Assembly (NCBI GenBank): GCA_022649665.1
Contig: JALCOL010000015.1
Location: 1 to 50,740, forward strand
Source of the DNA: Enterococcaceae bacterium
GTDB lineage: Bacteria > Bacillota > Bacilli > Lactobacillales > Enterococcaceae
Direction of reading: 5' to 3'
DNA: 50,740 nt
Shown here: positions 1 through 7,884 of the stretch, one piece after another
Position numbering within the stretch: position 1 is the stretch's first letter
Layout of the letters: each line of letters starts with the position of its first letter
Notes under the pieces: generated by a model
Database searches by the model: none
What the model was told of the DNA's origin: nothing
What the model saw: only the letters and a program-made list of their open reading frames with translations
Position numbers and translations under genes: made by a program

Positions 1-3
1 ACT

Positions 4-125
4 GTTTGTTTTTGACGACTACATTCTATCAGTTTGGATATCTCTATTTCTATCCTCAAGAATAAAAATGAGTGCTGGAAGAAAAACCCGAAGGATTTTC
101 CACCAACACTAAATATTATAGAACC
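4..125. repeat. Left copy of a 122-bp terminal inverted repeat
   Basis: This block is the exact reverse complement of 50619-50740; I compared it base by base and saw no mismatch. A reading frame runs out of each copy away from the window end, so both begin with the same short peptide and then diverge, which argues that the frame is incidental. It contains a small hairpin around the ATCCTTCGG stretch. It is most likely one copy of a dispersed intergenic repeat of the kind common in enterococci and related genera. The copy at the right end continues inward with a GAGGCTGGGACAAAA sequence that this left copy lacks. Confidence 0.9.
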
Positions 126-436
126 TGAATCCAGCGGTCTTTTTTTGGCATTTTTTTGCAGATCTGCTGTACAAACCTGCTTTTTTTATTTTTTCTTAAG
201 CAATTTGCGTCTTTCATTTGAAAATGCTTCTTATTATAGTGTTTTTTTTCACAAGTGTTTTTGCGCTTTTTTTATGTTCTCGTTAAAATTAAATTCCAAT
301 TTTCAGTTTTTTATATAACCTACATTAATCTTATTTTTGGAAAAAAACGCCTTATTCTCCTTGATACATCGAAACGTATTACCTTTAAAATATAATGCTT
401 TCAACATTAAAAGAACGTTTGACTCAAAAATTTTTA
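126..436. other. AT-rich intergenic stretch, no gene seen
   Basis: The stretch is rich in T-tracts. The only open frame (from 34) is an extension of the repeat peptide with phenylalanine-rich low-complexity sequence and no ribosome-binding site, so I do not call it. No RNA gene was recognised. It separates the end repeat from the promoter of the first permease. Confidence 0.6.
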
Positions 437-465
437 TTGACAATAAATTTATTTATAAATATACT
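437..465 (+). promoter_or_regulatory. Sigma-A type promoter of permease 1
   Basis: TTGACA at 437-442, a 17-base spacer, then TATACT at 460-465. The expected transcript start is near 472, giving a leader of about 320 bases before the permease start at 792. Confidence 0.75.
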
Positions 466-471
466 TGTCTT

Positions 472-791
472 GTTAAATGAATTATTTTTTCTCAATTGAA
501 GAACTTTTGAACGCGCTTACGGCAATGTTTTCAACTTGTCGTTTGAAGTTTTTACAGTATTAACTTTTTATTCTTCAATTGCCGGCAGTGCCACTCTGCC
601 GGTTCGCTTCCGCGGGGAGAAAAAAGAAAGGAGACAACCATGAAAAATGTAGTAAAAGGAAGCGCAGCGAACCCAATATTCTCTTGTTTTCCAATTTGCT
701 TCGCCGACGCTTTCCTGACGGACTGCAGAGCGGCCGTGGTTTCCAATCAAACTTGAGGCTGATCCAGTCTCTCAAATAAGGAGGAGCTATT
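472..791 (+). promoter_or_regulatory. Long structured 5' leader of permease 1, possible cis-regulatory RNA
   Basis: A perfect 11-bp stem pairs 493-503 (CAATTGAAGAA) with 571-581 and encloses an inner stem (about 506-514 with 530-538). Directly after it comes a 7-bp GC hairpin (582-588 with 596-602). Then follow a short coding frame with a strong ribosome-binding site (640-756), and a hairpin at 753-775 (TTGAG paired with CTCAA, inner CTG/CAG) just before the permease ribosome-binding site AAGGAGG at 778-784. I looked for the conserved core of the purine riboswitch and for a PyrR-binding loop and found neither. The closed stem next to a promoter resembles an aptamer domain, but the ligand is unknown and the role is inference. 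Confidence 0.45.
640..756 (+). CDS. Possible 38-aa leader peptide upstream of permease 1
   Basis: ATG at 640 has AAAGGAG at 627-633 with a six-base spacing, as good a ribosome-binding site as those of the real genes here. The 38-residue product starts MKNVVKGSAANP and has three cysteines, with no recognised domain. Its TGA lies inside the hairpin at 753-775, which sits directly upstream of the permease ribosome-binding site, so translation of this frame could open that hairpin. The leader of the second permease has a related sequence that also reads KGSAA in one frame, but without a normal start codon, so the conservation may be of RNA and not peptide. It is not homologous to any peptide I know. 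Confidence 0.35.
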   Translation: MKNVVKGSAANPIFSCFPICFADAFLTDCRAAVVSNQT

Positions 792-2189
792 TTGGTAAAA
801 CAAGCAAACACAAACCCGCAAGCCCCGCTGACCGATGAACAAATGGTTTATCAGCTGGAGGGCAAGCCGAAGTTGACGGTCGCACTGCCACTAGGTCTTC
901 AGCACGTTTTGGCAATGTTCGCTTCAAACTTGGCGCCAATGCTGATCATCGCCGGAATCTTAGGTTCCAGCGGCGCAGACAAAGTATTGATGATGCAGGC
1001 TGCAATGGTCGTATCCGGTTTGACCACTTTTGTGCAATTATATCCTTTAAAAATCGGTAATCGGCAGATCGGTGCCGGCTTGCCGATCGTAATGGGAACC
1101 AGCTTTGCTTTCGTTCCCACGGCAGCAAGCGTTGCCGGGACCTACGGAACATTCGGCGCCGTTCTCGGCGGCGCGATGATCGGGAGTCTTTCTGAAGGGA
1201 TCATCGGATTCTTTTACAAATATCTCGAACGCTTCTTCCCGCCTTTGGTGATCGGCTGTACACTGATCACGATCGGTGTTCACTTGCTTGATGTCGGCCG
1301 CGATTACTTCGCCGGCGGAACCGGAGCAAAAGATTACGGTTCTTGGCAAAACTTGACGATCGCTTTTCTGACATTCATCTTTATTGTTGTCTTGCAGCGT
1401 TTCGGCAAAGGAATCCTCAAAACTGCCGCTTTGCTTTTCGGTTTGGTTTTTGGTTACTGTGTCGCTTTCTTCTTCGGAAAAGTCGACTTTGCAACGATTT
1501 CACAAGCAGGCTGGTTCAGCCTTCCGCTTCCGCTTCATTTCCGTCCTGAATTCCACTTGGATGCGATCATCAGTTTCGCAGCCCTTTACGTGGTTTCTGG
1601 TTTGGAAACGATCGGGAATACTTCCGGGATCACGGTGGCTGCATTTGACCGTGAAGCAACTCAAAAGGAAACCAGCGGCGCGATTATGGCTGATGCTGGC
1701 GGATCGTTCCTCGCATCGATCTTCGGGGCATTACCGAATACTGCCTTTGGTCAAAATGCCGGGATCGTTTCAATGACCGGCGTTGTCAATAAATGGTGTA
1801 TCGCTACTGGGGCATTCGTTCTGACGATCTGCGGCTTTCTGCCGAAACTCGGGGCGATCTTCGCATCGATCCCGAATGCTGTTTTAGGGGGTTCCCTGAT
1901 CTCAGTATTCGCGATGATCTTCATCAATGGGATCAAGCTGATCGCAAAATCCGGATTCAGCGAACGAAATGTTCTCGTTTTGGGAATCACTTTCGCAATG
2001 GGCTTAGGTCTTGCCGGCCACGCGGATGCAATCAAGGGTCTTTGGGGCCCGCTTCGCTTCATCTTTGAAGATGGCGTGGCTGCAACCTGTATGGTGGCGA
2101 TCCTTGTAAATATCCTTTTCCCGATGGACAAAGATGACCGCGGAAAAGCAGATAAAGCAGCTCACGAAGAGATCCTCGAAGACATTTAA
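792..2189 (+). CDS. NCS2 family uracil/xanthine-type permease, copy 1
   Basis: A 465-residue polytopic membrane protein of the nucleobase-ascorbate transporter (NCS2) family, which takes up uracil or purine bases with protons. The family signature Q-N-x-G-x4-T is seen as QNAGIVSMTG near residue 320, and the substrate-site segment reads METIGN-like (ETIGNTSGI near 272), with QHVLAMF near the N-terminus. The start is TTG at 792 behind AAGGAGG, seven bases away. Length is normal for the family. It is followed by its own terminator. A close paralogue (2784-4139) lies downstream with a separate promoter, so the two can be regulated independently. Substrate cannot be fixed from sequence; the ETIGN segment in place of the xanthine-type ETxGD leaves uracil, xanthine, uric acid or guanine open. 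Confidence 0.88.
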   Translation: MVKQANTNPQAPLTDEQMVYQLEGKPKLTVALPLGLQHVLAMFASNLAPMLIIAGILGSSGADKVLMMQAAMVVSGLTTFVQLYPLKIGNRQIGAGLPIVMGTSFAFVPTAASVAGTYGTFGAVLGGAMIGSLSEGIIGFFYKYLERFFPPLVIGCTLITIGVHLLDVGRDYFAGGTGAKDYGSWQNLTIAFLTFIFIVVLQRFGKGILKTAALLFGLVFGYCVAFFFGKVDFATISQAGWFSLPLPLHFRPEFHLDAIISFAALYVVSGLETIGNTSGITVAAFDREATQKETSGAIMADAGGSFLASIFGALPNTAFGQNAGIVSMTGVVNKWCIATGAFVLTICGFLPKLGAIFASIPNAVLGGSLISVFAMIFINGIKLIAKSGFSERNVLVLGITFAMGLGLAGHADAIKGLWGPLRFIFEDGVAATCMVAILVNILFPMDKDDRGKADKAAHEEILEDI

Positions 2190-2217
2190 TTTCTCTTTCA
2201 TTATCCAAAAATCAAAA

Positions 2218-2263
2218 AGAACGTCGATCAACAGCTAAGCAGCTGTTGCGGCGTTCTTTTTTT
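2218..2263 (+). terminator. Intrinsic terminator of permease 1
   Basis: A long stem, AGAACG...CAACAGCT paired with AGCTGTTG...CGTTCT, followed by a run of seven T. It lies 28 bases after the permease stop. Confidence 0.85.
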
Positions 2264-2413
2264 GTTATTTTTATTTAAAATATTTGCTGGTTCGATTAGC
2301 ATTAAATAATAAAAAACGAGGTAACACCTTATATCTCTTTATAAATGGTATGACCTATTTGCGAAAGAAACCCTTTTCTTTTCCGGTAAATCAGTATTTT
2401 GCCGCTTTTTTGA
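2264..2413. other. Intergenic, no gene seen
   Basis: An AT-rich stretch between the terminator of permease 1 and the promoter of permease 2. I see no frame with a ribosome-binding site and no stable hairpin. Confidence 0.5.
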
Positions 2414-2442
2414 TTGACATATTTTAAAAATGGTACTATAAT
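2414..2442 (+). promoter_or_regulatory. Sigma-A type promoter of permease 2
   Basis: TTGACA at 2414-2419, a 17-base spacer, TATAAT at 2437-2442: both boxes match the consensus exactly. Transcription should begin near 2449, leaving a leader of about 335 bases. Confidence 0.85.
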
Positions 2443-2448
2443 TCATAA

Positions 2449-2783
2449 CGTCAAATTATTTTTCTTGACTCATAAATTTTTGGATGCGCTTGCTGAAGAT
2501 TGTTCTCAATCGATCGCGCACTCCGCTGGTCAAGATCAATTAACTGCATTTCCCACCTACGGGGAATATTGATTTTCTGAAGAAAGGAGTCTACGTAATT
2601 AGATGTTTTACCAAAGGGAGCGCCGCAGACAATGTATGAACCTTGACTTGTTGTTCTGCCTGCAAAAAGATTCATCCGCTACAAGCACTTCTTGATTTTT
2701 CGCATAAAAGCACCCAGCTTCTGTGCGAATGAATCATCACTATACTAATGACCGCGAACCAGTGGTCTCGAGGAGGAATTTTA
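2449..2783 (+). promoter_or_regulatory. Long 5' leader of permease 2, related in part to leader 1
   Basis: The leader holds a hairpin near 2540-2575 (ATCAAT with ATTGAT outside, TTCCC with GGGAA inside) and a GAAAGGAG at 2582-2589. About 23 bases further is AAAGGGAGCGCCGCAGAC at 2613-2630, nearly the same as 655-672 in leader 1. A hairpin near 2699-2729 (TTCGCA with TGCGAA) follows, then a short GACC/GGTC hairpin just before the ribosome-binding site AGGAGG at 2771-2776. The other strand is open for 74 codons across 2451-2675. No known riboswitch consensus was recognised. Confidence 0.4.
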
Positions 2784-4139
2784 ATGGCTGCACAACAACC
2801 TGAAACAAAACACTATTCTGATGGTCGGGAACTCGTGTATCAATTAGAGGGCCATCCCAAGCTTTCGATCGCATTTCCACTGGGGATGCAGCACGTCTTA
2901 GCGATGTTTGCCGGAAACTTAGCCCCAATGATGATCGTTGCCGCAATTGCAAAACTGAGCGCTGCCGACACTGTCGTGATGATCCAAGCCGGGATGCTGA
3001 TCTCTGGGCTTGCGACCTTTCTGCAATTATATCCCATCAAAATCGGCCGCTTCCAGCTCGGCTCGGGCTTGCCGATCGTAATGGGGACCAGTTTCGCCTT
3101 CGTCCCGACGGCTTCAGCGATCGCTGCTACCGGCGGCATCTCAGCGGTATTCGGCGGAGCGATGATCGGTGCAGCTGTGGAACTTTTGATCGGGCTCTTT
3201 TATAAATATTTGAAACGCTTCTTCACGCCGCTCGTCATCGGCTGTACGCTGATCACGATCGGGATCAACTTGCTTTCCGTCGGGCGCGACTACTTCGCCG
3301 GCGGAGCGGGCGCAAAAGATTACGGTTCTTGGCAAAACTTGATGATCGCCTTCACGACATTTATTTTCGTGATCTGCTTGCAGCGTTTCGGTCGCGGCGT
3401 TTTCAAATCTGCAGCACTGCTTTTCGGTTTAGTCTTCGGCTACATCATTGCGGTCTTCTTTGGAAAAGTCGATTTCAGTACCGTTGCAAATGCCGGCTGG
3501 TTCACCGTTCCAATGCCTTTGCATTTTAAACCAACCTTCAGCATGGGCGCGATCGTCAGTTTCGCAGCGATCTATTTGACCGTTTCGATGGAAACGATCG
3601 GGAACACTTCCGGGATCACGATCGCGGCTTTTGACCGCGAAGCAACTGAAAAAGAAACTTCCGGCTCTGTTTTGGCGGATGCGATCGGTTGTGTCGTCGC
3701 TGCTTTGTTCGGTGCTTTGCCGAATACCGCGTTCGGTCAAAACGTCGGGATCGTTTCCATGACTAAAGTCATCAACAAGTTCTGTATCGCACTTGGCGCC
3801 GGGGTCCTAGTGATCTGCGGCTTCCTGCCGAAACTCGGCGCACTCTTCTCCTCGATCCCTTCAGCAGTGCTTGGCGGGGCATTGATCTCTGTTTTCGCAA
3901 TGATCTTTATCAACGGGATCAAAATGCTGGCGCAAGCTGGATTCAGCGAACGAAACGTTCTCGTGATGGGAATCACGTTTGCAATGGGGCTCGGCCTTGC
4001 CGGACATGCGGATGCCATCAAAGGTCTGCCAGGCGCCCTGCACTTCTTCTTCGACGACAGCATCGCTGCAACGACGTTTATCGGGATCTTAGTCAATATT
4101 CTGTTCCCTGATGAAAAGAAAGTAAAAATCACTGCCTGA
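2784..4139 (+). CDS. NCS2 family uracil/xanthine-type permease, copy 2
   Basis: A 451-residue transporter clearly paralogous to the upstream permease along its whole length: the HVLAMF segment, the SGLPIVMGTSFAFVPTA segment, METIGNTSGI and the signature QNVGIVSMTK (near residue 318) all recur. The start is the ATG at 2784, seven bases after AGGAGG; an upstream in-frame ATG at 2748 has no ribosome-binding site and is rejected. It imports a nucleobase by cation symport across the cytoplasmic membrane. The first signature ends in Gly and this one in Lys, both allowed in the family. The tandem pair with separate promoters probably reflects duplication followed by a change in substrate or regulation. 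Confidence 0.88.
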   Translation: MAAQQPETKHYSDGRELVYQLEGHPKLSIAFPLGMQHVLAMFAGNLAPMMIVAAIAKLSAADTVVMIQAGMLISGLATFLQLYPIKIGRFQLGSGLPIVMGTSFAFVPTASAIAATGGISAVFGGAMIGAAVELLIGLFYKYLKRFFTPLVIGCTLITIGINLLSVGRDYFAGGAGAKDYGSWQNLMIAFTTFIFVICLQRFGRGVFKSAALLFGLVFGYIIAVFFGKVDFSTVANAGWFTVPMPLHFKPTFSMGAIVSFAAIYLTVSMETIGNTSGITIAAFDREATEKETSGSVLADAIGCVVAALFGALPNTAFGQNVGIVSMTKVINKFCIALGAGVLVICGFLPKLGALFSSIPSAVLGGALISVFAMIFINGIKMLAQAGFSERNVLVMGITFAMGLGLAGHADAIKGLPGALHFFFDDSIAATTFIGILVNILFPDEKKVKITA

Positions 4140-4154
4140 GTCTAAATATGATCC

Positions 4155-4191
4155 AAAAACGGACCGCTCACCATCGAGCGGTCCGTTTTTT
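4155..4191. terminator. Bidirectional terminator between permease 2 and the glycogen operon
   Basis: AAAAACGGACCGCTC pairs with GAGCGGTCCGTTTTT across a six-base loop, so it carries T-runs in both directions and serves both convergent units. The last codon of the minus-strand hydrolase overlaps its edge. Confidence 0.9.
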
Positions 4192-5965
4192 ACTTTTTCA
4201 TTGAAAAAATCACATAGCCTTTTGGCGCGATCTCGAGGCGGCCGCGTTCGATCTGACAGCGATTTTGATCGATCAGCCCGGTGGCTTTGATTTCGCGCGG
4301 CAGAACAACTTTGGAAGTCCCAGCATTCAAAAAGATCGCGATGGTCGTATCCGCCGAGCGGCGAAAAAGTTTTAAGAGCTGGCGCTCGTCATCGATCTGC
4401 CAAGTCAGCTCACCTTTCGAAAAAAGTGCCGCAAAGCGTCTTCTGATATGGATCAATTTGCGGATCCGCGCTTTCAGCGTAAGATCCTGCTCGGCTTCCT
4501 CCCATACCATACAAGCGCGGTTCAATGGATCCGCTCCGCCTTTCATCCCGACTTCAGTACCGTAATAAACACACGGCTCACCAGGCAGCAGATACGTGAA
4601 AGCCAAAATCTGCAGCAGCAGTTCTTTGTCTTCCCCGCAAACGGTCAAAAGACGCGGCGTATCGTGCGAATCGAGCGCATTCAGCATCGCTTCATCGACT
4701 TGCCAGCGGTACATCATCAGCTGCTCATCGATTTGATCCTTCATTTTGCTGAGCGAGATCTCTTTGCGGCAGAAAAACTGCAAAATCGAATCGGTCAGCG
4801 CATAATTCATCACACCATGGAACTCTTCCCCTTGAAGCCATGGCTGCGCTGAATTCCAAACCTCGCCTAAAATATAAAAATCAGGCTTGATCATCAGCAG
4901 CTCTTCATGGAATTTGCGCCAGAAATGATGATCGACTTCATTAGCGACATCCAGCCGCCACGCATCGATATCGCATTCTTCGACCCAGAAACGGGCGATC
5001 TCCAGCAGATAGGCGCGAACTTCCGGATTGGCAGTATTCCACTTCGGCATATGCGGATTGAATGCAAAGGTATGGTAGGAGATCGAACGGGCAAATTCGG
5101 GATCATCCGTCGGTTGATAGACTGGCGGAAAGCGCGGGATATGGAACCAATCGGCATAGCGCGAGCGCTGACCGTTTTTCAGGACATCCTGCCACTGCAT
5201 CGAGGCATCGCCGATGTGATTGAAAACAGCATCAAGCATCACTTTGAAGCCTTTCTGGTGAGCAGCAGCAACCAAGTGTTTCAGCAAATGGATATCGCCG
5301 AAATGCGGATCGACCGTAAAATAGTCGCGGGTATCGTACTTATGGTTCGTCGGCGAAGTAAAAATCGGACATAAATACAAACCATTCACTCCGAGGTCTG
5401 CCAAATCATCCAAGTGATCAATGATCCCCTGCAGATCGCCGCCGAAAAAATTCGTCCGCGTCGGCGGCACTTTCCCCCATGGTTCGACTCCTTTCGGATC
5501 ATTTGTCGGATCTCCATTTGCAAATCGTTCCGGAAAAATTTGATACCAGACCGTCTCTGTGACCCACTCCGGGATCTTGGTGCGGTCGATCTCATGCAAA
5601 TAAGGAATTTTGAAATAACTGTTTTCAAATTTTAGATTCGTTTCATTATAAGGAAACACCCCGCGGTCGCCGAAGAGTGCGGCGACCCCGCTTTGATCTT
5701 CCACATAGAAAGTATACATCAAGCGCCGCAGCGGCAGCGTGATGCTGAGCTGCCAATAATCAAAACGGTCGGTCACGGCAGTCTTTTTCATCCAAGTCGT
5801 CTTTTGATGCCACTCTTCCTTTTGAAACAAATAAGGATCGCCATAGATCAAGCCGACTTTTTTCAGGTCTCCTCGTGCTGAACGGAAACGGATATGAACT
5901 GTATTTTCCGAATATAAGTAAGCGTACTCGCTTTCTGAGCGGTGATAGAAGCTTTTCGTATCCAT
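4190..5965 (-). CDS. GH13 alpha-glycosidase, neopullulanase/cyclomaltodextrinase type
   Basis: 591 residues. The first 130 or so look like the N-terminal CBM34 domain of cyclomaltodextrinases and neopullulanases, followed by a GH13 barrel with all four conserved regions: DAVFNH (about 245), RLDVANE with the nucleophile Asp (about 335), GEVWN with the acid-base Glu (about 365) and LDSHD (about 430). No signal peptide, so it should act in the cytoplasm on maltodextrins, limit dextrins or internal glycogen. It is the last gene of the glycogen operon, 12 bases after the other GH13 gene, and ends at a strong terminator. Exact specificity (pullulan, cyclodextrin, maltose release) cannot be read from sequence. 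Confidence 0.88.
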   Translation of the reverse strand: MDTKSFYHRSESEYAYLYSENTVHIRFRSARGDLKKVGLIYGDPYLFQKEEWHQKTTWMKKTAVTDRFDYWQLSITLPLRRLMYTFYVEDQSGVAALFGDRGVFPYNETNLKFENSYFKIPYLHEIDRTKIPEWVTETVWYQIFPERFANGDPTNDPKGVEPWGKVPPTRTNFFGGDLQGIIDHLDDLADLGVNGLYLCPIFTSPTNHKYDTRDYFTVDPHFGDIHLLKHLVAAAHQKGFKVMLDAVFNHIGDASMQWQDVLKNGQRSRYADWFHIPRFPPVYQPTDDPEFARSISYHTFAFNPHMPKWNTANPEVRAYLLEIARFWVEECDIDAWRLDVANEVDHHFWRKFHEELLMIKPDFYILGEVWNSAQPWLQGEEFHGVMNYALTDSILQFFCRKEISLSKMKDQIDEQLMMYRWQVDEAMLNALDSHDTPRLLTVCGEDKELLLQILAFTYLLPGEPCVYYGTEVGMKGGADPLNRACMVWEEAEQDLTLKARIRKLIHIRRRFAALFSKGELTWQIDDERQLLKLFRRSADTTIAIFLNAGTSKVVLPREIKATGLIDQNRCQIERGRLEIAPKGYVIFSMKK

Positions 5966-5977
5966 CGAGATTCCCCC

Positions 5978-7822
5978 TTAACTCAGTCGAATCGTAATAT
6001 CATCTTCACGCGCAATGAAATAGCCGTCATATGGCGGGATCCGGATCCCCGTCACGAGCTGCGCCAAAACCTGTTCAGGCAGCGGGCTTTCGCCGGCAAA
6101 TGTCATTTCCGTGGCATGGACCGTTTGAACAGTCCCGGTCGGATTCAAAAAATAGATCGCAAAAGTTTCTTCTGAGACTGTCCGGCAGATCCCGAACAAT
6201 TCGTTCGTGTAAAACGGTGAGAAGCTGCCGCTGCGCAAAGCTGCGTATTCTTTGCGGGTCCGGATCCATTTTTCAAAGATTTTATAATATTGAGAATCCA
6301 GATCGCCCCACGGAAAGAATTTGCGGTTCTCGGGATCTCTTCCGCCGGTCAAGCCCGCCTCATCCCCGTAATATACACACGGGATCCCCGGCAGCATGAA
6401 CATCATCCCGACTGCCAAGTTGACCTTTTCGGGAGAACCGAGCAAACTTGCGATCCGTTCAGTGTCATGAGTCCCGATATTGTTCAAATTATTGAAAAAG
6501 ATATTGCGCGGATAATTTTCCGAAAGCGTCATAAATTTCTCAGCGATCATTTTCGGCTCTTGATTGAATTGCAAAAGCTGCAAGATCAAATCGCGAAACG
6601 GATAATTCATGACGCCCTGCAGCATATCGCCGAGGATGTATTGCCGTCTTTTTCCGTAAGAAATTTTTTTCGAGGCGTCCTCCCAGACTTCACCGATCAG
6701 GACTTTTTCATTGTAACTGTCGAGATTATGACGCAGGCCTTGGATAAATTCATCGGGAAGCTCGTCAGCGACATCGAGCCGCCAGCCGTCGATCCCCATC
6801 TCATTCCACTTTGCCAAGACGCTGCCGACGTCGCCATAAATAAACTCCTGATAGGCGCGGTTCTCTTTTTTGATTTCCGGCAGGTCTTTGACGCCCCACC
6901 AAGAGCGATAGTCATCCGGGTATTTCGTAAAAGTGAACCATTCGTAATACGGGCTTTCCGGATTTTGATAGGCGCCGACGTCTTTACCGTATTCGCCGGA
7001 ATAATTGAAATATACCGAGTTGCGCCCGACATGCGAAAAGACACCGTCAAGGATCACGTGCATCCCGCGTTTGTGCGCCTCTTCGAGGAGACGGGCAAAG
7101 TCGCCTTCTGTCCCCAAGACTTCATCGATCTGCAGATAATCTTCGGTATCATAGCGGTGCGAGCTTTTTGCCTTGAAGATCGGATTCAAATAGAGCGCAT
7201 TGACCCCCAGCGATTCCAAATAGTCCAGCTTTTTTTGGATCCCCAGAAGATTCCCTCCGTAAAAATCCCAGCGGACAATCTCGCCAGCGGCATTTTTCAC
7301 ATAATAAGGCTCGTCTGTCGTGCGTCCGTAGATAAAAGTATCAGGTTTTGGCGAATCAACATTTTTGGCAGGATTGCCGTTGAAAAAGCGGTCGGGAAAA
7401 ATCTGGTAAAAGATGCTGTCGCGATACCACTCCAGCGGCGCGTCGTCTTTTTCATAGCAAGTCAGCTGATAAGGCATCACTTCGTCTTGCGTGCCGTAGA
7501 TCTGCCCTTCCCCGCCCAAATCCTCGCGGGCCCCGTAATAATAGATCTTTTTGCCGTGTTCGATCTCTTCAGAAATTTGAAAATAATAAAAATATAGTCC
7601 CTTGCCGTCTGCTAAACGATATGGAAAATGGAAATGATGCTTAGCGACCTCTTCCATTTGATAGACCTCTTGCCCGAGGGTCGATCCTTCATGATGAATA
7701 AAGAGCTGGACCGCTGCATTTGTCGGTACGTAGATCGTAAAATCAGCTGTTTCGCCTTTTTTCAAGCTGCCGAACGGCTTTTTAAAGTAACTTAACCACG
7801 AATTATAATATGTATGCTCCAT
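5978..7822 (-). CDS. GH13 amylopullulanase-like alpha-glucan hydrolase
   Basis: 614 residues with a beta-sandwich-like N-terminal part and a GH13 barrel: DGVFSH (about 257), RLDVADE with the nucleophile Asp (about 346), GEVWED with the acid-base Glu (about 374) and GTHD (about 449). There is no signal peptide. In lactococci a gene called apu closes the operon glgBCDAP-apu, and this gene has the same place, so it is probably the debranching or maltodextrin-cleaving enzyme that works with the phosphorylase on glycogen. ATG at 7822 follows GGGAGGA. A hairpin terminator lies in the 62-base gap from glgP, so this gene and the next may be made at a lower level than the biosynthetic genes. It is distinct in sequence from the downstream GH13 enzyme. 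Confidence 0.85.
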   Translation of the reverse strand: MEHTYYNSWLSYFKKPFGSLKKGETADFTIYVPTNAAVQLFIHHEGSTLGQEVYQMEEVAKHHFHFPYRLADGKGLYFYYFQISEEIEHGKKIYYYGAREDLGGEGQIYGTQDEVMPYQLTCYEKDDAPLEWYRDSIFYQIFPDRFFNGNPAKNVDSPKPDTFIYGRTTDEPYYVKNAAGEIVRWDFYGGNLLGIQKKLDYLESLGVNALYLNPIFKAKSSHRYDTEDYLQIDEVLGTEGDFARLLEEAHKRGMHVILDGVFSHVGRNSVYFNYSGEYGKDVGAYQNPESPYYEWFTFTKYPDDYRSWWGVKDLPEIKKENRAYQEFIYGDVGSVLAKWNEMGIDGWRLDVADELPDEFIQGLRHNLDSYNEKVLIGEVWEDASKKISYGKRRQYILGDMLQGVMNYPFRDLILQLLQFNQEPKMIAEKFMTLSENYPRNIFFNNLNNIGTHDTERIASLLGSPEKVNLAVGMMFMLPGIPCVYYGDEAGLTGGRDPENRKFFPWGDLDSQYYKIFEKWIRTRKEYAALRSGSFSPFYTNELFGICRTVSEETFAIYFLNPTGTVQTVHATEMTFAGESPLPEQVLAQLVTGIRIPPYDGYFIAREDDITIRLS

Positions 7823-7840
7823 CCTGATTCCTCCCGTGAG

Positions 7841-7880
7841 AAAAAAAGGCCAAGCGAGTGCTGCACACTCCCTTAGCCAA
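7841..7880 (-). terminator. Intrinsic terminator inside the glycogen operon, after glgP
   Basis: On the minus strand GGCTAAGGGAGTG pairs with CACTCGCTTGGCC and is followed by seven T. It sits in the 62-base gap between glgP and the GH13 genes. I see no clear new promoter after it, so partial read-through is likely. Confidence 0.75.
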
Positions 7881-7884
7881 AAGT

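Noticed and set aside
34-318. Open frame starting in the left end repeat, with the same first 31 codons as a frame in the right repeat
   Set aside because: The shared part is only the repeat. The sequences diverge right after it and no ribosome-binding site is present.
2347-2365. GGTATGACC-like sequence also seen at 22720-22738 (17 of 19 bases equal)
   Set aside because: By a rough estimate several pairs this similar are expected by chance in 50 kb on two strands, and the contexts differ.
466-2783. Purine riboswitch or PyrR site before the permeases
   Set aside because: I looked for the conserved loops and for the AGAGAGGCT-type PyrR motif. Only a partial ATCCAGTCTCTC string near 762 was found, which lacks the core.
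6290-7597. 435-codon open frame on the + strand
   Set aside because: It is antisense to the amylopullulanase-like gene, which has all GH13 motifs. It has no ribosome-binding site or recognisable domain and arises from the codon pattern of the real gene.
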